The notes below the pieces were generated by a model, which saw only the letters and a program-made list of their open reading frames with translations, did no database searches and had not been told where the DNA came from. DNA of 64,000 nt from Psychrobacillus sp. BL-248-WT-3 (GTDB taxonomy: Bacteria; Bacillota; Bacilli; Bacillales_A; Planococcaceae): the NCBI RefSeq assembly GCF_012843435.1, contig NZ_JABAFC010000010.1, forward strand, positions 1 to 64,000, written 5' to 3'. Below, in pieces: positions 28,127-43,682 of this stretch. How positions within the stretch are numbered: position 1 is the stretch's first letter; each line of letters opens with the position of its first letter. The position numbers and the translations under genes were made by a program.

Positions 28127-29119
28127 GAAGAAATAAGTTATACAGAGGCCGTCCAATTATTACATTCGGGTGAAGTGGTAGCTTTCCCAACGGAAACTGT
28201 TTACGGCTTAGGGGCCATCGCAACGAATGAAAAAGCGGTAGCGAAAATTTTTGAAGCAAAAGGCAGACCCCAGGATAATCCTCTTATTGTGCATATTGGA
28301 TCTAAGGATGAAATTAGTGATTTTATCTCTCACATCCCGGAAAAGGCTCAGCTATGTATGGATGCATTTTGGCCTGGACCATTAACGTTAATACTTCCGC
28401 TGAAGGAAACTGTTTTGGCTTCCAATGTTAGCGCAGGCTTGGATACTGTCGGGGTAAGAATGCCTAATCATCCTGTAGCTTTAAAACTTTTACGTGAACT
28501 AAAACTTCCGGTTGCTGCTCCGAGCGCAAACCGAAGTGGAAAACCTAGCCCAACTAAAGCAAGACACGTGCACAAGGATTTAAATGGTAGAATCCCTGCT
28601 ATAATAGATGGCGGAGCAACTGGGATGGGACTTGAATCGACGGTGCTTGACTGTACTAGCGAGATTCCAACTATTCTACGACCAGGTGGAGTAACAAAGG
28701 AAATGCTTGAACAAGTTATTGGCAAGGTCAATGAAACAAAGCTTGTAGATAAATCAGAAGCTCCAAGAGCACCTGGCATGAAATATGCTCACTATGCCCC
28801 GAATGCACCTGTCTATTTAATAGAGGCATCTGTACAATCGATACAAGAAGCTATCGCTAGTATACATAAGGAAGATAAAAAGGTTGCCCTCATTGCAACG
28901 GATCAATTGAAAGTAGTAGATGCCAACTATTATTTTTCACTTGGTAACAATGAACAAGTAAAAGAAGCTGCTCATTTGTTATATGAGGCACTTAGAAGCT
29001 GCGATGATACAGATGCAGATATCGTGCTTGCCCCTGTTTTCGAAAAGGATGGCGTTGGAGCAGCAATTATGAATCGTTTAGAAAAAGCTGCAGATGGTAA
29101 ATGGTTTTTCGAAAAGTAA
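28088..29119 (+). CDS. ywlC: Threonylcarbamoyl-AMP synthase (Sua5 type)
   Basis: 343 residues. Makes threonylcarbamoyl-adenylate from threonine, bicarbonate and ATP, the first step of the t6A37 tRNA modification. N-terminal YrdC/TsaC domain (GEVVAFPTETVYGLGA, KGRPQDNPLIVHI, APSANRSGKPSPT, GLESTVLDC), a linker with APGMKYAHYAP, and a C-terminal Sua5 domain; this is the long form, as in B. subtilis YwlC. ATG at 28088 behind AAAAAAGGAGAAG. Confidence 0.94.
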   Translation: MNTKILSVGNLSTEEISYTEAVQLLHSGEVVAFPTETVYGLGAIATNEKAVAKIFEAKGRPQDNPLIVHIGSKDEISDFISHIPEKAQLCMDAFWPGPLTLILPLKETVLASNVSAGLDTVGVRMPNHPVALKLLRELKLPVAAPSANRSGKPSPTKARHVHKDLNGRIPAIIDGGATGMGLESTVLDCTSEIPTILRPGGVTKEMLEQVIGKVNETKLVDKSEAPRAPGMKYAHYAPNAPVYLIEASVQSIQEAIASIHKEDKKVALIATDQLKVVDANYYFSLGNNEQVKEAAHLLYEALRSCDDTDADIVLAPVFEKDGVGAAIMNRLEKAADGKWFFEK

Positions 29120-29164
29120 AACAAGTTAAAAAAGGTTGTCTATATTTTGTATTCTCTCCGGTCC

Positions 29165-29190
29165 ATTTGCATACATTTAATTATGCAAAT
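29165..29190. promoter_or_regulatory. Inverted repeat upstream of mntP-like gene
   Basis: Perfect ATTTGCATA-cattTAAT-TATGCAAAT (9-8-9) ending 17 bases before the TTG start. It could be an operator for a metal-responsive or other regulator, or a hairpin in the leader. Confidence 0.45.
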
Positions 29191-29207
29191 AGACGGGAGA
29201 GATTTTT

Positions 29208-29711
29208 TTGTGGACAGAAATATTAGCAGGATTCTTAATGTCGGTAGATGTACTTATCTTATTTTCTCTTGTATCATATAGAAAACAGGTTTTGACTCTA
29301 GCTGCTTGGGTTGCATCCTTACATATGCTCTTCCCCTTGATAGGTTATTATGCAGGTGTTTTGGTACAAACCTATTTACAGCAGGCAAGCCCTTATTTAT
29401 CAGGAGTTCTGCTAACCTTGGTAGGTCTTCAAATGGTATTATCAAAATCTCCAAAAGAAATACCGATGATGCCACCGTATATCTTGGCTATAGTAGCGAG
29501 TCTAGATACCTTCTCCGTAAGTATTTCCTTTGGTATGCTCCAAGTAGAAAAGTTCATTTTTATTCTAAGTGCAGGCATCTTCGCTTTTGTTGGAGTAATT
29601 GTTGCACAGAAAATTATATATAAAAACACTGTGATGAACAGAGGTATGATTATGAAACTGGCCGGTGGAGTTTTATTAGTCATGGGTTTGCTTACTCTTC
29701 AAAATATATAA
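29208..29711 (+). CDS. ywlD: MntP-family manganese efflux-like membrane protein
   Basis: 167 residues, six predicted transmembrane helices. The two MntP half-signatures are recognisable: LMSVDVLILF in helix 1 and ASLDTFSVSISFGM in the second half, each carrying the membrane Asp needed by MntP. Start is TTG eight bases after GGGAGAGA. Named by position (ywlD between ywlC and ywlE). Manganese transport is inferred from the family; the first motif is diverged from DAFAVS. Confidence 0.75.
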   Translation: MWTEILAGFLMSVDVLILFSLVSYRKQVLTLAAWVASLHMLFPLIGYYAGVLVQTYLQQASPYLSGVLLTLVGLQMVLSKSPKEIPMMPPYILAIVASLDTFSVSISFGMLQVEKFIFILSAGIFAFVGVIVAQKIIYKNTVMNRGMIMKLAGGVLLVMGLLTLQNI

Positions 29712-29756
29712 CAAAATAAACAGCCTATACACACTAACATAAAGGAATGATCTAGT

Positions 29757-30188
29757 ATGAATATTTTATTTGTCTGTACAGGAAATACTTGTAGAAGTCC
29801 GATGGCAGAGGCAATTTTAAAAGCAAAGAAGTTAGATAATGTAAATGTGAAGTCAGCAGGTATTTATGCAATGGATGGAGAAAATATGTCTCTAAATAGT
29901 CAAAAAGTTCTAATGGACAACAACATTCCTTTTACCCATAAATCCTCCTCCCTACAGCCGTCTATAGTTGAGTGGGCAGATTTAATTTTAACGATGACTG
30001 CTGCTCACAAACAGGCCCTTATTTTTGCTTTTCCCGAAGCAATTTCTAAGATTTATATGTATAAAGAATTTGTAACTCCGGACGATATACAGGATGTAAT
30101 GGATCCTTTTGGAGGAAACCTGGGTATATACGAACGGACTTACGAAGAACTTAGTATGCTAACAGAGGGATTAGTCAAGAAGCTATAG
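29757..30188 (+). CDS. ywlE: Protein arginine phosphatase YwlE
   Basis: 143-residue low-molecular-weight phosphatase. P-loop CTGNTCRS has nucleophile Cys7 and Arg13; Thr11 in this loop is the residue that gives YwlE its preference for phosphoarginine over phosphotyrosine. The general acid Asp is in DVMDPFGGN. It reverses McsB arginine phosphorylation, which marks proteins for ClpCP. Followed 12 bases later by a chemoreceptor. Confidence 0.9.
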   Translation: MNILFVCTGNTCRSPMAEAILKAKKLDNVNVKSAGIYAMDGENMSLNSQKVLMDNNIPFTHKSSSLQPSIVEWADLILTMTAAHKQALIFAFPEAISKIYMYKEFVTPDDIQDVMDPFGGNLGIYERTYEELSMLTEGLVKKL

Positions 30189-30200
30189 GGGGAAAAATGG

Positions 30201-31511
30201 ATGAAAGAGAAAAGAAAGAAGCACGCCTTTGGATTTCAAAAGAAGATTGTGCTTTTTGTAACGGTTCTTGCAATTATTACGTATTCAACAAGTGCATTAT
30301 TTATCAATTATGTACAACCTTATTTACAAACGATGGATATAAATATAGGAGCCCTTCCATTTGAAATTCTTACATATGCTTTAGGTATATTCTGGTCAGG
30401 CCTTCTTGCTTACTTTTTCAGTGGATTAATCATCAAGCCTCTGTTTAACTTGGAGAAGGTTGCAACACTTGCTTCAGAAGGTAAAATTGGCGTGGATGTA
30501 GAAGTTCCAAACTCTAAAGATGAGATTCAATCCGTAGCTATTGCCTTCCAAACGATGTTAGAAAATCTTCGTGAAATGGTCCAAGGAATAGAAGAAAACT
30601 TTGATAAAACAAACAACAGTGTACAAAAGCTTGCAGAAGAAGCTTCCGTTGCATCTGATCAGGCAGAGGCAATCGCCTCTACTATAGCTCAAATTTCCGA
30701 AGGAGCAGAGCAATCCGCTATGGCTGTGCAAGAAACAGCTGAGTCAGTAGAGGATGTTAGAGTACTTGCTTCGGAGGTAAATAAGCGTGCTGAAAAATCT
30801 TCTGTACAGTCAAAAGAAATGATTACCGAGCTATCAGAAACTACTAAGGTCATACAATCTTTAGTGAGTGGCATACAAAAAATTGCCTCTGGCAGTGAAT
30901 CTGCTTTAGGGAATGTTCATCAGTTAGAAGAGAATGCCAGCAAGGTTGAAAGTATTATTCAGTTAGTTGGAGACATAGCAGCACAAACTAATCTGCTGGC
31001 ACTGAATGCTTCTATAGAAGCTGCACGTGCAGGAGAGCATGGTAAAGGTTTCGCAGTAGTAGCAGAGGAAGTACGTAAACTTGCAGATGAAAGTGCGAAG
31101 GCGGTACAAGGTATTTCTACTCTTATTCTAGCGATACAAAGTGATGTTCAAACAGTAGTTCAACAGATGACGAACCAGGTAAGCTTTGCTGTTGGGGAAG
31201 CCAAACGTGTATCTGAAACGAATGCAGCAGTAGAAGGCATGTCGACAAAAGTTCATGAAATGGCTGAATCAGTAGTAGAGATTTCTTCTCTTGTAGAAAA
31301 ACAGCTTTCTAATATAGAAAGCACTGCTCGACAATCTCAGGATGTGGCAGCGATTGCAGAGGAAACTTCAGCAGGAGCAGAGGAAGTAAGAAGTGCTACG
31401 GATGAACAAGCTCGCTCTATTGAACAGGTTGATATTTTAACAGAAGACTTGAAACGTCAGTCAGAAGATTTGTTCCAGGTGATCTCTCAGTTTGACCGTA
31501 CTGCCCGATAA
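30201..31511 (+). CDS. Methyl-accepting chemotaxis protein
   Basis: 436 residues. Two close transmembrane segments (about residues 13-33 and 50-74) leave only a very short external loop, then HAMP (about 75-130) and the signalling domain with tip [39 protein letters not shown]. With no real external sensor domain, the input may be through the membrane or cytoplasm. It sits between ywlE and rpiB, where B. subtilis has no gene, so it is an insertion into a conserved run. Own terminator downstream. Confidence 0.9.
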   Translation: MKEKRKKHAFGFQKKIVLFVTVLAIITYSTSALFINYVQPYLQTMDINIGALPFEILTYALGIFWSGLLAYFFSGLIIKPLFNLEKVATLASEGKIGVDVEVPNSKDEIQSVAIAFQTMLENLREMVQGIEENFDKTNNSVQKLAEEASVASDQAEAIASTIAQISEGAEQSAMAVQETAESVEDVRVLASEVNKRAEKSSVQSKEMITELSETTKVIQSLVSGIQKIASGSESALGNVHQLEENASKVESIIQLVGDIAAQTNLLALNASIEAARAGEHGKGFAVVAEEVRKLADESAKAVQGISTLILAIQSDVQTVVQQMTNQVSFAVGEAKRVSETNAAVEGMSTKVHEMAESVVEISSLVEKQLSNIESTARQSQDVAAIAEETSAGAEEVRSATDEQARSIEQVDILTEDLKRQSEDLFQVISQFDRTAR

Positions 31512-31537
31512 TGTTATAAAATGAATATGTCAAAAAC

Positions 31538-31572
31538 GGATACAGCTCAAACGATTTGAGTTGTATTTTTTT
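31538..31572 (+). terminator. Terminator after the chemoreceptor gene
   Basis: ATACAGCTCAAA-cga-TTTGAGTTGTAT followed by TTTTTT. Confidence 0.75.
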
Positions 31573-31626
31573 GCTCAAAAAGGTGGTATGATGAATTTGA
31601 GTACTAAACAGAAAAGAGGGAACAAG

Positions 31627-32064
31627 ATGAAAATTGCAATTTCTTCTGATCACGGAGGCAATAACCTTCGTAAAGAAATTATTCAACAGCTTGAAGAACT
31701 CGGACTTTCCTATAAGGACTTTGGTCCACAGACAAATGATTCTGTCGATTACCCTGACTATGCAGCACCAGTAACAGAAGGTGTAGCAAGTGGAGAGTTT
31801 GATCGTGGAATTTTAATTTGTGGGACAGGTATTGGAATGTCCATCGCTGCCAACAAGATTAAAGGAATTCGTTGTGCTTTAGTGCATGATGTTTTTTCTG
31901 CTAAAGCAACACGTTGTCATAATGACTCTAACGTTCTTGCAATGGGAGAGCGAGTAATTGGTCCAGGCCTTGCACGAGAAATCGTGGCAACTTGGTTAGC
32001 TCAAGAATTTGAAGGCGGTCGTCACGAACGCCGTATTGAAAAAATTTCAGCTTTAGAAAAATAA
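31627..32064 (+). CDS. rpiB: Ribose-5-phosphate isomerase B
   Basis: 145-residue RpiB interconverting ribose-5-phosphate and ribulose-5-phosphate. SDHGG near the N-terminus, catalytic Cys65 in ILICGTGIGMSIAANK, and HNDSNVLAMGERVIG. ATG at 31627 follows AGAGGGAACAAG. Equivalent of ywlF; next genes ywlG and glyA keep the B. subtilis order. Confidence 0.94.
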   Translation: MKIAISSDHGGNNLRKEIIQQLEELGLSYKDFGPQTNDSVDYPDYAAPVTEGVASGEFDRGILICGTGIGMSIAANKIKGIRCALVHDVFSAKATRCHNDSNVLAMGERVIGPGLAREIVATWLAQEFEGGRHERRIEKISALEK

Positions 32065-32085
32065 CATGGAATAGAGGGATTTCAG

Positions 32086-32631
32086 ATGGAAGCAAAAAAT
32101 TTGTGGCAACAGCAAATGGAACAGCTTCTCCTGGAAGTGGAGCAGCAAATAACGTTTCATGAAAATGATTTGTTCGTTGTAGGATGCTCTACCTCTGAAG
32201 TAATCGGGAAAAAGATAGGAACTGCCGGTGGGTTAGAGGTAGCAGAGGTTTTATTTGAACCGATTCGAGCATTTGCCGAGCGCAATAAAATACTTCTGGC
32301 CTTTCAAGGCTGTGAACATATCAATCGTGCATTAACGATGGAAAGAGCCACACAGCAGCTATATAGACTGCCGGAGGTTTCAGTTATTCCAGTTGTTCGT
32401 GCAGGAGGCTCTATGTCTGCCTACGCATATACCCAATTTCAGGAGCCTGTAGTGGTGGAACATGTGCAGGCTAAAGCAGGACTTGATATTGGTCAAACCA
32501 TGATCGGCATGCAGCTGCAACCAGTTGCTGTACCGATACGTGTATCCACCAAAATGGTAGGGGAAGCGATTATAACGATCGCTACTACTCGACCGAAACT
32601 TATTGGCGGGGTACGAGCATTTTACGGATGA
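32086..32631 (+). CDS. ywlG: UPF0340/TIGR01440 protein YwlG
   Basis: 181-residue protein of the DUF436 family, function unknown. Conserved stretches: [42 protein letters not shown]-like [16 protein letters not shown] and [17 protein letters not shown]. It overlaps glyA's upstream region, so it is probably cotranscribed with rpiB and glyA. Confidence 0.88.
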   Translation: MEAKNLWQQQMEQLLLEVEQQITFHENDLFVVGCSTSEVIGKKIGTAGGLEVAEVLFEPIRAFAERNKILLAFQGCEHINRALTMERATQQLYRLPEVSVIPVVRAGGSMSAYAYTQFQEPVVVEHVQAKAGLDIGQTMIGMQLQPVAVPIRVSTKMVGEAIITIATTRPKLIGGVRAFYG

Positions 32632-32651
32632 ATTTAGAGGAGGAACTAGAA

Positions 32652-33887
32652 GTGAAAAAGATTCAATCACAAGATCCAGCAGTATTTGAGGCAATGTTAT
32701 CAGAGAAAAAACGTCAACAATCAAACATCGAACTTATTGCATCAGAAAACTTTGTTTCAGAAGCTGTAATGGAAGCACAGGGTTCTGTTCTGACAAATAA
32801 ATATGCAGAGGGCTATCCTGGCAAACGCTATTACGGTGGCTGTGAGCATGTAGACGTAGTAGAGAATATTGCTCGCGATCGCTTAAAAGAAATTTTTGGA
32901 GCAGAGCATGCAAACGTGCAACCACATTCTGGTTCTCAGGCTAATATGGCCGTTTATATGACAGCTTTACAGCCTGGTGACACTATTTTAGGGATGAACT
33001 TGTCACACGGTGGGCATTTAACGCATGGTTCTCCTGTAAACTTTAGTGGAATTCAATATAATTTCATTGAGTATGGTGTAAACAAAGAAACTGAAATGAT
33101 AGATTACGAGGAAATTCGCTCTATCGCTCTAGAACACAAGCCTAAAATGATTGTTGCTGGTGCAAGTGCATATTCACGTACAATTGACTTCGCTAAATTC
33201 CGTGAAATTGCGGATGAAATTGGAGCATACTTATTCGTAGATATGGCTCATATAGCAGGTTTAGTAGCTGCAGGTCTTCATCCAAACCCAGTACCACACG
33301 CTCATTTTGTGACTTCTACAACGCACAAAACGTTACGTGGACCACGTGGTGGATTGATTTTAACTACTGAGGAATTCGCTAAGAAAATTGATAAAACTAT
33401 TTTCCCAGGTATTCAAGGCGGTCCATTAATGCACGTAATTGCTGCAAAAGCGGTTGCCTTCGGTGAAGCACTTCAACCTGAGTTTAAAGAATATCAACAG
33501 CAAGTAGTTGCAAATGCTAAGGTACTAGCTGACAGCTTAACAGCAGAAGGAGTTCGTATTGTTTCTGGCGGTACGGATAACCACGTTATGCTATTAGATG
33601 TTTCTGCACTAGGCTTAACTGGTAAAGTAGCAGAGCATGTACTAGATGAAGTAGGAATTACTGCTAACAAAAATACAATTCCTTTCGATACTTCTAGCCC
33701 ATTCATTACTTCAGGAGTTCGTGTAGGAACACCAGCGGTAACTTCACGTGGCTTCAAAGAAGAAGAAATGAAAGAAATTGCTTCTATTATTGCTAAGCTA
33801 TTAAAGAATCATGAGGATGCTACAGTAATTGCTGAAGCAAAAGAAAGAGTGCAAGCTCTAACTGATCAATTCCCTCTATATAACTAA
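32652..33887 (+). CDS. glyA: Serine hydroxymethyltransferase
   Basis: 411-residue PLP enzyme interconverting serine and glycine with tetrahydrofolate, the main one-carbon source. PLP Lys226 in [32 protein letters not shown] and [18 protein letters not shown] are conserved. GTG at 32652 lies eight bases after GAGGAGGA; the in-frame ATG at 32628 overlaps the ywlG stop and lacks a site. Confidence 0.95.
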   Translation: MKKIQSQDPAVFEAMLSEKKRQQSNIELIASENFVSEAVMEAQGSVLTNKYAEGYPGKRYYGGCEHVDVVENIARDRLKEIFGAEHANVQPHSGSQANMAVYMTALQPGDTILGMNLSHGGHLTHGSPVNFSGIQYNFIEYGVNKETEMIDYEEIRSIALEHKPKMIVAGASAYSRTIDFAKFREIADEIGAYLFVDMAHIAGLVAAGLHPNPVPHAHFVTSTTHKTLRGPRGGLILTTEEFAKKIDKTIFPGIQGGPLMHVIAAKAVAFGEALQPEFKEYQQQVVANAKVLADSLTAEGVRIVSGGTDNHVMLLDVSALGLTGKVAEHVLDEVGITANKNTIPFDTSSPFITSGVRVGTPAVTSRGFKEEEMKEIASIIAKLLKNHEDATVIAEAKERVQALTDQFPLYN

Positions 33888-33896
33888 CTGTTGTGT

Positions 33897-33930
33897 GGGA
33901 GGCCTATGACTGTGTCATAAGCCTCCCTTA
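33897..33930 (+). terminator. Hairpin after glyA
   Basis: GGGAGGCcTATGAC-tgt-GTCATAaGCCTCCC; very stable but followed by only TTA, so termination may be partial. Beyond it, 33931-34302 shows no recognisable feature. Confidence 0.6.
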
Positions 33931-34302
33931 ACTGTGACTAAAAAAGTGATTATTTAAGCATATAGTTTTGCTCCATGAGAAAGACTGGAAGTAAACGAGA
34001 AAAGAAAAATAGTTCCTATCAAAGGTTTTACCTATCCAGTTAATGATGGTTTTTGTAAGCATTGATTATTTAACTGAATATTAACCAACAGGGAGTTGTT
34101 TTAAGCTTTGTTAAAGTTATTGGTTGATTTTGTCTACCAATTCTTTTTTATAGTGACTGTAAATATTATAAAAGGGACATTCAAATGACTAATAAGATTA
34201 TAAATGGACTATGAAATTGGAGTTTGGTACAGTTTTTCGGCTTTGTTTGTGCAAATAAATTTATAAATAATTATTGATGCATTAAAGCTGTTCCCATTTA
34301 TT

Positions 34303-34432
34303 GATTGGAGCGCCAGTCGGCGACTCCTACGGGATGAGTGAGACAGATCAGACATCACAACCACGCGCGCAAGCGATGGGTGATGGCTTATCGCTCACCC
34401 CGAGGAAAGCGTCCGGCTGGCGCGGAAATCAA
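34303..34432. repeat. Dispersed hairpin repeat, family B, copy 3 (variant)
   Basis: Same plan as 188-308 (GATTGGAGCG.CAG.CGGCGACTCCT...CCGAGGAAAGCGTCCG.CTG.CGCGGAAATCA) with a different central loop containing GGTGATGGCTTATC. That loop is shared with 52187-52281. Confidence 0.75.
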
Positions 34433-34526
34433 TTCTACTTTCTGATTTATAGATTTCTATGTATCATAAATAAAACCTACTCTTTAACATAGCCTTGTTT
34501 TACTAATGAAATAGACGCAATATTAA

Positions 34527-35237
<711 letters not shown>

Positions 35238-35370
35238 AATAGGGGCATTTTCTCTATCGAGAGTAAAATTAGGATAATTAGGTAATGCTTGCAGTAAGTT
35301 GGCCTTTTCAACTGTAAGGGTCAACATACTGCATAAATGTATGGTAAGATTGTAAAGGTGTGACTAAGCG

Positions 35371-35404
35371 GAGGTAGTATTTAAACAAGGAATACTCCTG
35401 TTTT
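35371..35404 (+). terminator. Possible terminator between upp and atpI
   Basis: AGGtAGTATT and AATACTCCT arms (one bulged base), then GTTTTG. Weak. Confidence 0.4.
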
Positions 35405-35486
35405 GAAAAAGTTGCGAAATTTTCTTTTAAATTTGTCGATAAATTGTCAATCTAGTCATCTACGTGAAGTTTTTCACTGATAGCAA

Positions 35487-35515
35487 TTGACATCAAATTG
35501 CCCCTATTGTATGCT
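35487..35515 (+). promoter_or_regulatory. Possible promoter of the atp operon
   Basis: TTGACA (35487-35492), 17-bp spacer, TATGCT (35510-35515), giving a leader of about 320 bases before atpI. The leader (35522-35839) contains a GTTTCATGCGTGAAAC hairpin near 35540 and nothing else recognisable. Confidence 0.5.
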
Positions 35516-35839
35516 TACAAAGGATAAATCATGATAGGGGTTTCATGCGTGAAACACTTGATGTATCAACTTTCTACTAGATTCACAGTTTTTACTTATA
35601 TTAGGGGAAACGTGAGTACACTTTTATGCGTCAATTTGACGTCCGTTACAAGGGATAGCTCTATTTTCAGCGATTCTCTCACAGCTTGTAGGTTCTATAG
35701 ACGATACGTTCACGTTTTAGTGAATTGATCATACTTTTGGAACCACTCCAATCTTTTAGTGATTTGTTTATGCCAGGTCTTATGACTAGAGCAGCGAGAA
35801 TCGCTACCATTCGAAAATATGATTCAGGAGATTAGACCA

Positions 35840-36211
35840 ATGCTAGAAATGCAACGTATTTTTACGAGGCAAAAAAAGTACATATTTTTTTTGCTTGCGA
35901 TATGTGTTCTTGGATGGGCATTTACGCCATATCCTGCTATTTTTGCGGGCTTAGCAGTAGGTTCCTTATTCGGTCTGTACAATTTCTGGATACTAGTACG
36001 TAGAATGGAAAAATTTGATCGTGTGATGTTAGGTGAAAAGGGACGAGCAGGCTTAGGGACAAGTTTTCGATTTGCCTCAGGTATTGCTGCAGTTGCAATT
36101 GCACTTATTTTCCCAGATGATATTCATCTAATTAGTACGGTTATCGGATTAATGATTCCCTATGTTCTACTTATAGTAGAACGAATTTTGTTAGTTAGAA
36201 ATCAGCCATGA
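35840..36211 (+). CDS. atpI: ATP synthase protein I
   Basis: 123-residue membrane protein with about four hydrophobic segments (KYIFFLLAICVLGWAF, AIFAGLAVGSLFGLYNFWI, FASGIAAVAIALIF, VIGLMIPYVLLIVERI). It assists assembly of the c-ring, and possibly Mg2+ supply, in the FoF1 operon. ATG at 35840 follows CAGGAGA; the longer reading from 35819 puts that site inside the gene. Confidence 0.88.
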   Translation: MLEMQRIFTRQKKYIFFLLAICVLGWAFTPYPAIFAGLAVGSLFGLYNFWILVRRMEKFDRVMLGEKGRAGLGTSFRFASGIAAVAIALIFPDDIHLISTVIGLMIPYVLLIVERILLVRNQP

Positions 36212-36219
36212 GTATGTGA

Positions 36220-36951
<732 letters not shown>

Positions 36952-37013
36952 TATAACTGTTTAGGAAACTAGGCAGAAAATAAAAAAAAACAACATTCCA
37001 AGGAGGAAATTAA

Positions 37014-37241
<228 letters not shown>

Positions 37242-37260
37242 TATTTATATTTAAGTCTAT

Positions 37261-37285
37261 AATGGCGGAAACTAACTCCGCCATT
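37261..37285 (+). terminator. Intercistronic hairpin between atpE and atpF
   Basis: AATGGCGGA-aactaac-TCCGCCATT followed by CTCTTT. Inside an operon it may end or process a fraction of transcripts, raising subunit c relative to b. Confidence 0.55.
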
Positions 37286-37383
37286 CTCTTTATGAAAAAA
37301 CATGAATTAGAAAATAATAAACACAAGTTTAAACATTATAGAAGCAAGATCTCTTAATAGCGTTTGAAAGGAGTGAAACAATC

Positions 37384-37911
37384 GTGTCTTTTGAATACCT
37401 AGTACTTGGTGCTGGTGATACTCATAATGGGTTAAATGTTTGGGATATCGCAGCTACATTATTCTTCTTCATCTTATTGATGATCCTATTGAAGAAAGTG
37501 GCTTGGGGTCCTTTAATGGGAATCATGACACAGCGTGAAGAGTTGATCGCGAGCGAAATCGAAGCAGCTGAAACTAGCCGTCAAGAATCTCAGCGTCTAC
37601 TTGAAGAACAACGTGACTTACTAAAAGAAGCACGCACAGAAGCGTTAGCGATTGTAGAAAATGCGAAGAAGCAAGGGGAAGCATCACGTGAAGAAATTAT
37701 CACAACTGCTCGCTCTGAAGCTGCGCGTTTGAAAGAATCTGCTATCCGTGAAATCGATACAGAAAAAGAAAGAGCGATTGCAGCGGTACGACAAGAAGTC
37801 GTTTCACTATCTGTACTTGCAGCAGCTAAAGTTCTTGAAAAAGAAGTGTCGGAAGAAGATAACCGTGCGCTAATCGAGGCAACGATTGCGAAGGCAGGCG
37901 AAGTTAATTGA
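37384..37911 (+). CDS. atpF: ATP synthase subunit b
   Basis: 175-residue peripheral stalk: one N-terminal transmembrane helix (IAATLFFFILLMILLKKVAWGPLM) then a long charged coiled coil rich in Glu, Lys and Ala. GTG start after GAAAGGAGTGAAACA. Confidence 0.94.
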   Translation: MSFEYLVLGAGDTHNGLNVWDIAATLFFFILLMILLKKVAWGPLMGIMTQREELIASEIEAAETSRQESQRLLEEQRDLLKEARTEALAIVENAKKQGEASREEIITTARSEAARLKESAIREIDTEKERAIAAVRQEVVSLSVLAAAKVLEKEVSEEDNRALIEATIAKAGEVN

Positions 37912-38444
37912 GTAATTCAACTGTAGCAAAACGCTATGCCATCGCTTTGTTCGATCTAGCACAACAAAAAAACGAAATTCAAGCAGTAGAAAATGATTTA
38001 CGTGAGCTTAATGTAGTCTGGAAAGGCAATAAAGATTTGAAAACATTGTTTACATCTCCTAAGCTTTCTATAGATAAGAAAAAAGAGCTAGTACGTCAAA
38101 TTTTCTCAAACGCTAATCCAATCGTCATCAATACACTTCTAGTGCTTATTGACAAGAAAAGATTAAGCGAAGTTACAAACATCGTTGAAGAGTTTATGAC
38201 CCTTTCTAATGAAGCACAAGGTGTTGCAGATGCAAAGGTTTATACAACTCGTGAGCTAACAGAGGTAGAACGTGCAAACGTTTCTTCTGTATTTGCTAAA
38301 AACGTAGGTAAACAATCATTACGTATTCAAAACATCGTTGATCCATCTATTATTGGTGGTATCCGCGTTCAAATCGGAAACCGCATTTACGACAGCACTC
38401 TAAGTACAAAATTAGATCGCTTAAAACGTAACTTGATCGGTTAA
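37908..38444 (+). CDS. atpH: ATP synthase subunit delta
   Basis: 178-residue delta (OSCP) subunit linking stalk to F1. N-terminal helical bundle (VAKRYAIALFDLAQQKNE) and C-terminal DPSIIGGIRVQIGNRIYDSTL signature. TTG start overlapping the atpF stop (TTGA), so translation is coupled. Confidence 0.93.
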   Translation: MSNSTVAKRYAIALFDLAQQKNEIQAVENDLRELNVVWKGNKDLKTLFTSPKLSIDKKKELVRQIFSNANPIVINTLLVLIDKKRLSEVTNIVEEFMTLSNEAQGVADAKVYTTRELTEVERANVSSVFAKNVGKQSLRIQNIVDPSIIGGIRVQIGNRIYDSTLSTKLDRLKRNLIG

Positions 38445-38459
38445 TATTATGAATTATGA

Positions 38460-39980
<1,521 letters not shown>

Positions 39981-40009
39981 TATCTTTGTCTAAGTGAAAA
40001 AAACAATAA

Positions 40010-42335
<2,326 letters not shown>

Positions 42336-42338
42336 TAA

Positions 42339-42764
<426 letters not shown>

Positions 42765-42778
42765 TTTGGACGAAACAT

Positions 42779-42813
42779 AAAACGGGCAGATTTATTTCTG
42801 TCCGTTTTTTTTC
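42779..42813 (+). terminator. Terminator of the atp operon
   Basis: AACGGgCAGA-tttattt-CTGtCCGTT followed by eight T. The rest of the gap to 43122 is AT-rich with no recognisable element beyond the ywzB ribosome-binding site. Confidence 0.85.
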
Positions 42814-43122
42814 TTGCAAATCAGCTATAATTTACGAACTCCAGTGGATAATACAGATTATTCGTCATAAAATAAGGTATAAAAAGAAATGTTTATTTAG
42901 AAGGCAGGAGAGCATTTCAGTAAGAATTTTGATTGACTAATTGGAACTGTAACCTTCTCGGCTATTAAATGAACAGGTAGTTAGTCTTTTGATCATTTAT
43001 ACTTTTTTATAGACTATACATGTATTATTTACATTTTGATCAAATGAAAACATGGAAGAATTTGATGAACATTCTTCTTAAAAGTATAAAAACGAAAGAT
43101 TTAGCTAAAGTGGAGGGGAAAT

Positions 43123-43356
43123 ATGGGTCTTTTAAATTCAGAGCAAGCATTAATTGCCATACTTGCAAATATCTTTTTTATTGGTATTTCGTTTTATGCT
43201 TTACAAGCTCTTATGGTGGACAAATTTATTAAAAAGAATCATGTATTTCAAGCCCAGCTTTTCTTTATATTGGCAAGCATTATGTTAGGTTCTACAGTAG
43301 CAAACTTTTTCTTAAATTTAACTTCCTGGTCTAACCAGTTACAGTACTTATTTTAG
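43123..43356 (+). CDS. ywzB: DUF1146 membrane protein YwzB
   Basis: 77 residues with two hydrophobic helices (ALIAILANIFFIGISFYALQAL and LFFILASIMLGSTVANFFL). DUF1146 family, function unknown; located between atpC and murAA as in B. subtilis. GTGGAGGGGAAAT precedes the ATG. Confidence 0.85.
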   Translation: MGLLNSEQALIAILANIFFIGISFYALQALMVDKFIKKNHVFQAQLFFILASIMLGSTVANFFLNLTSWSNQLQYLF

Positions 43357-43364
43357 TAGAAGAT

Positions 43365-43411
43365 CCTACATGCTCATGCAAATTATGGACAAGTTTGTAT
43401 GAGCATGTAGA
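43365..43411 (+). other. Hairpin after ywzB
   Basis: CTACATGCTCAT and ATGAGCATGTAG, a 12-bp perfect stem with a ~20-base loop, no T run. May end or protect the ywzB transcript. Confidence 0.5.
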
Positions 43412-43566
43412 ATCTCCTCATATTTCCTGGGAAATATGCTGTCGAAGATGTTTATTACAAAACATGTAGGGTAATTTATAAATATCTACACGAAAAGACT
43501 GGGTACTACGTATAATAGACTAAGAAAATTTACCAAAAGAGGACATGAAAATAGGGTTTTCGGTGC

Positions 43567-43595
43567 TTGTATATAGTCGAAATACGTTGTATGAT
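43567..43595 (+). promoter_or_regulatory. Possible murAA promoter
   Basis: TTGTAT (43567-43572), 17-bp spacer, TATGAT (43590-43595). Confidence 0.45.
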
Positions 43596-43682
43596 GATAT
43601 TGTTTTGAAATAATAAACAACACCATACATATTTTTCTTTTATATATCAGCTAAAGAGGATTATGAACGCGGAGGGAACTAA

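Noticed and set aside
34301-34492. 63-residue plus-strand frame
   Set aside because: Lies within family B repeat copy 3.
35531-35728. 65-residue plus-strand frame in the atpI leader
   Set aside because: Has no ribosome-binding site or family-like features; probably chance.
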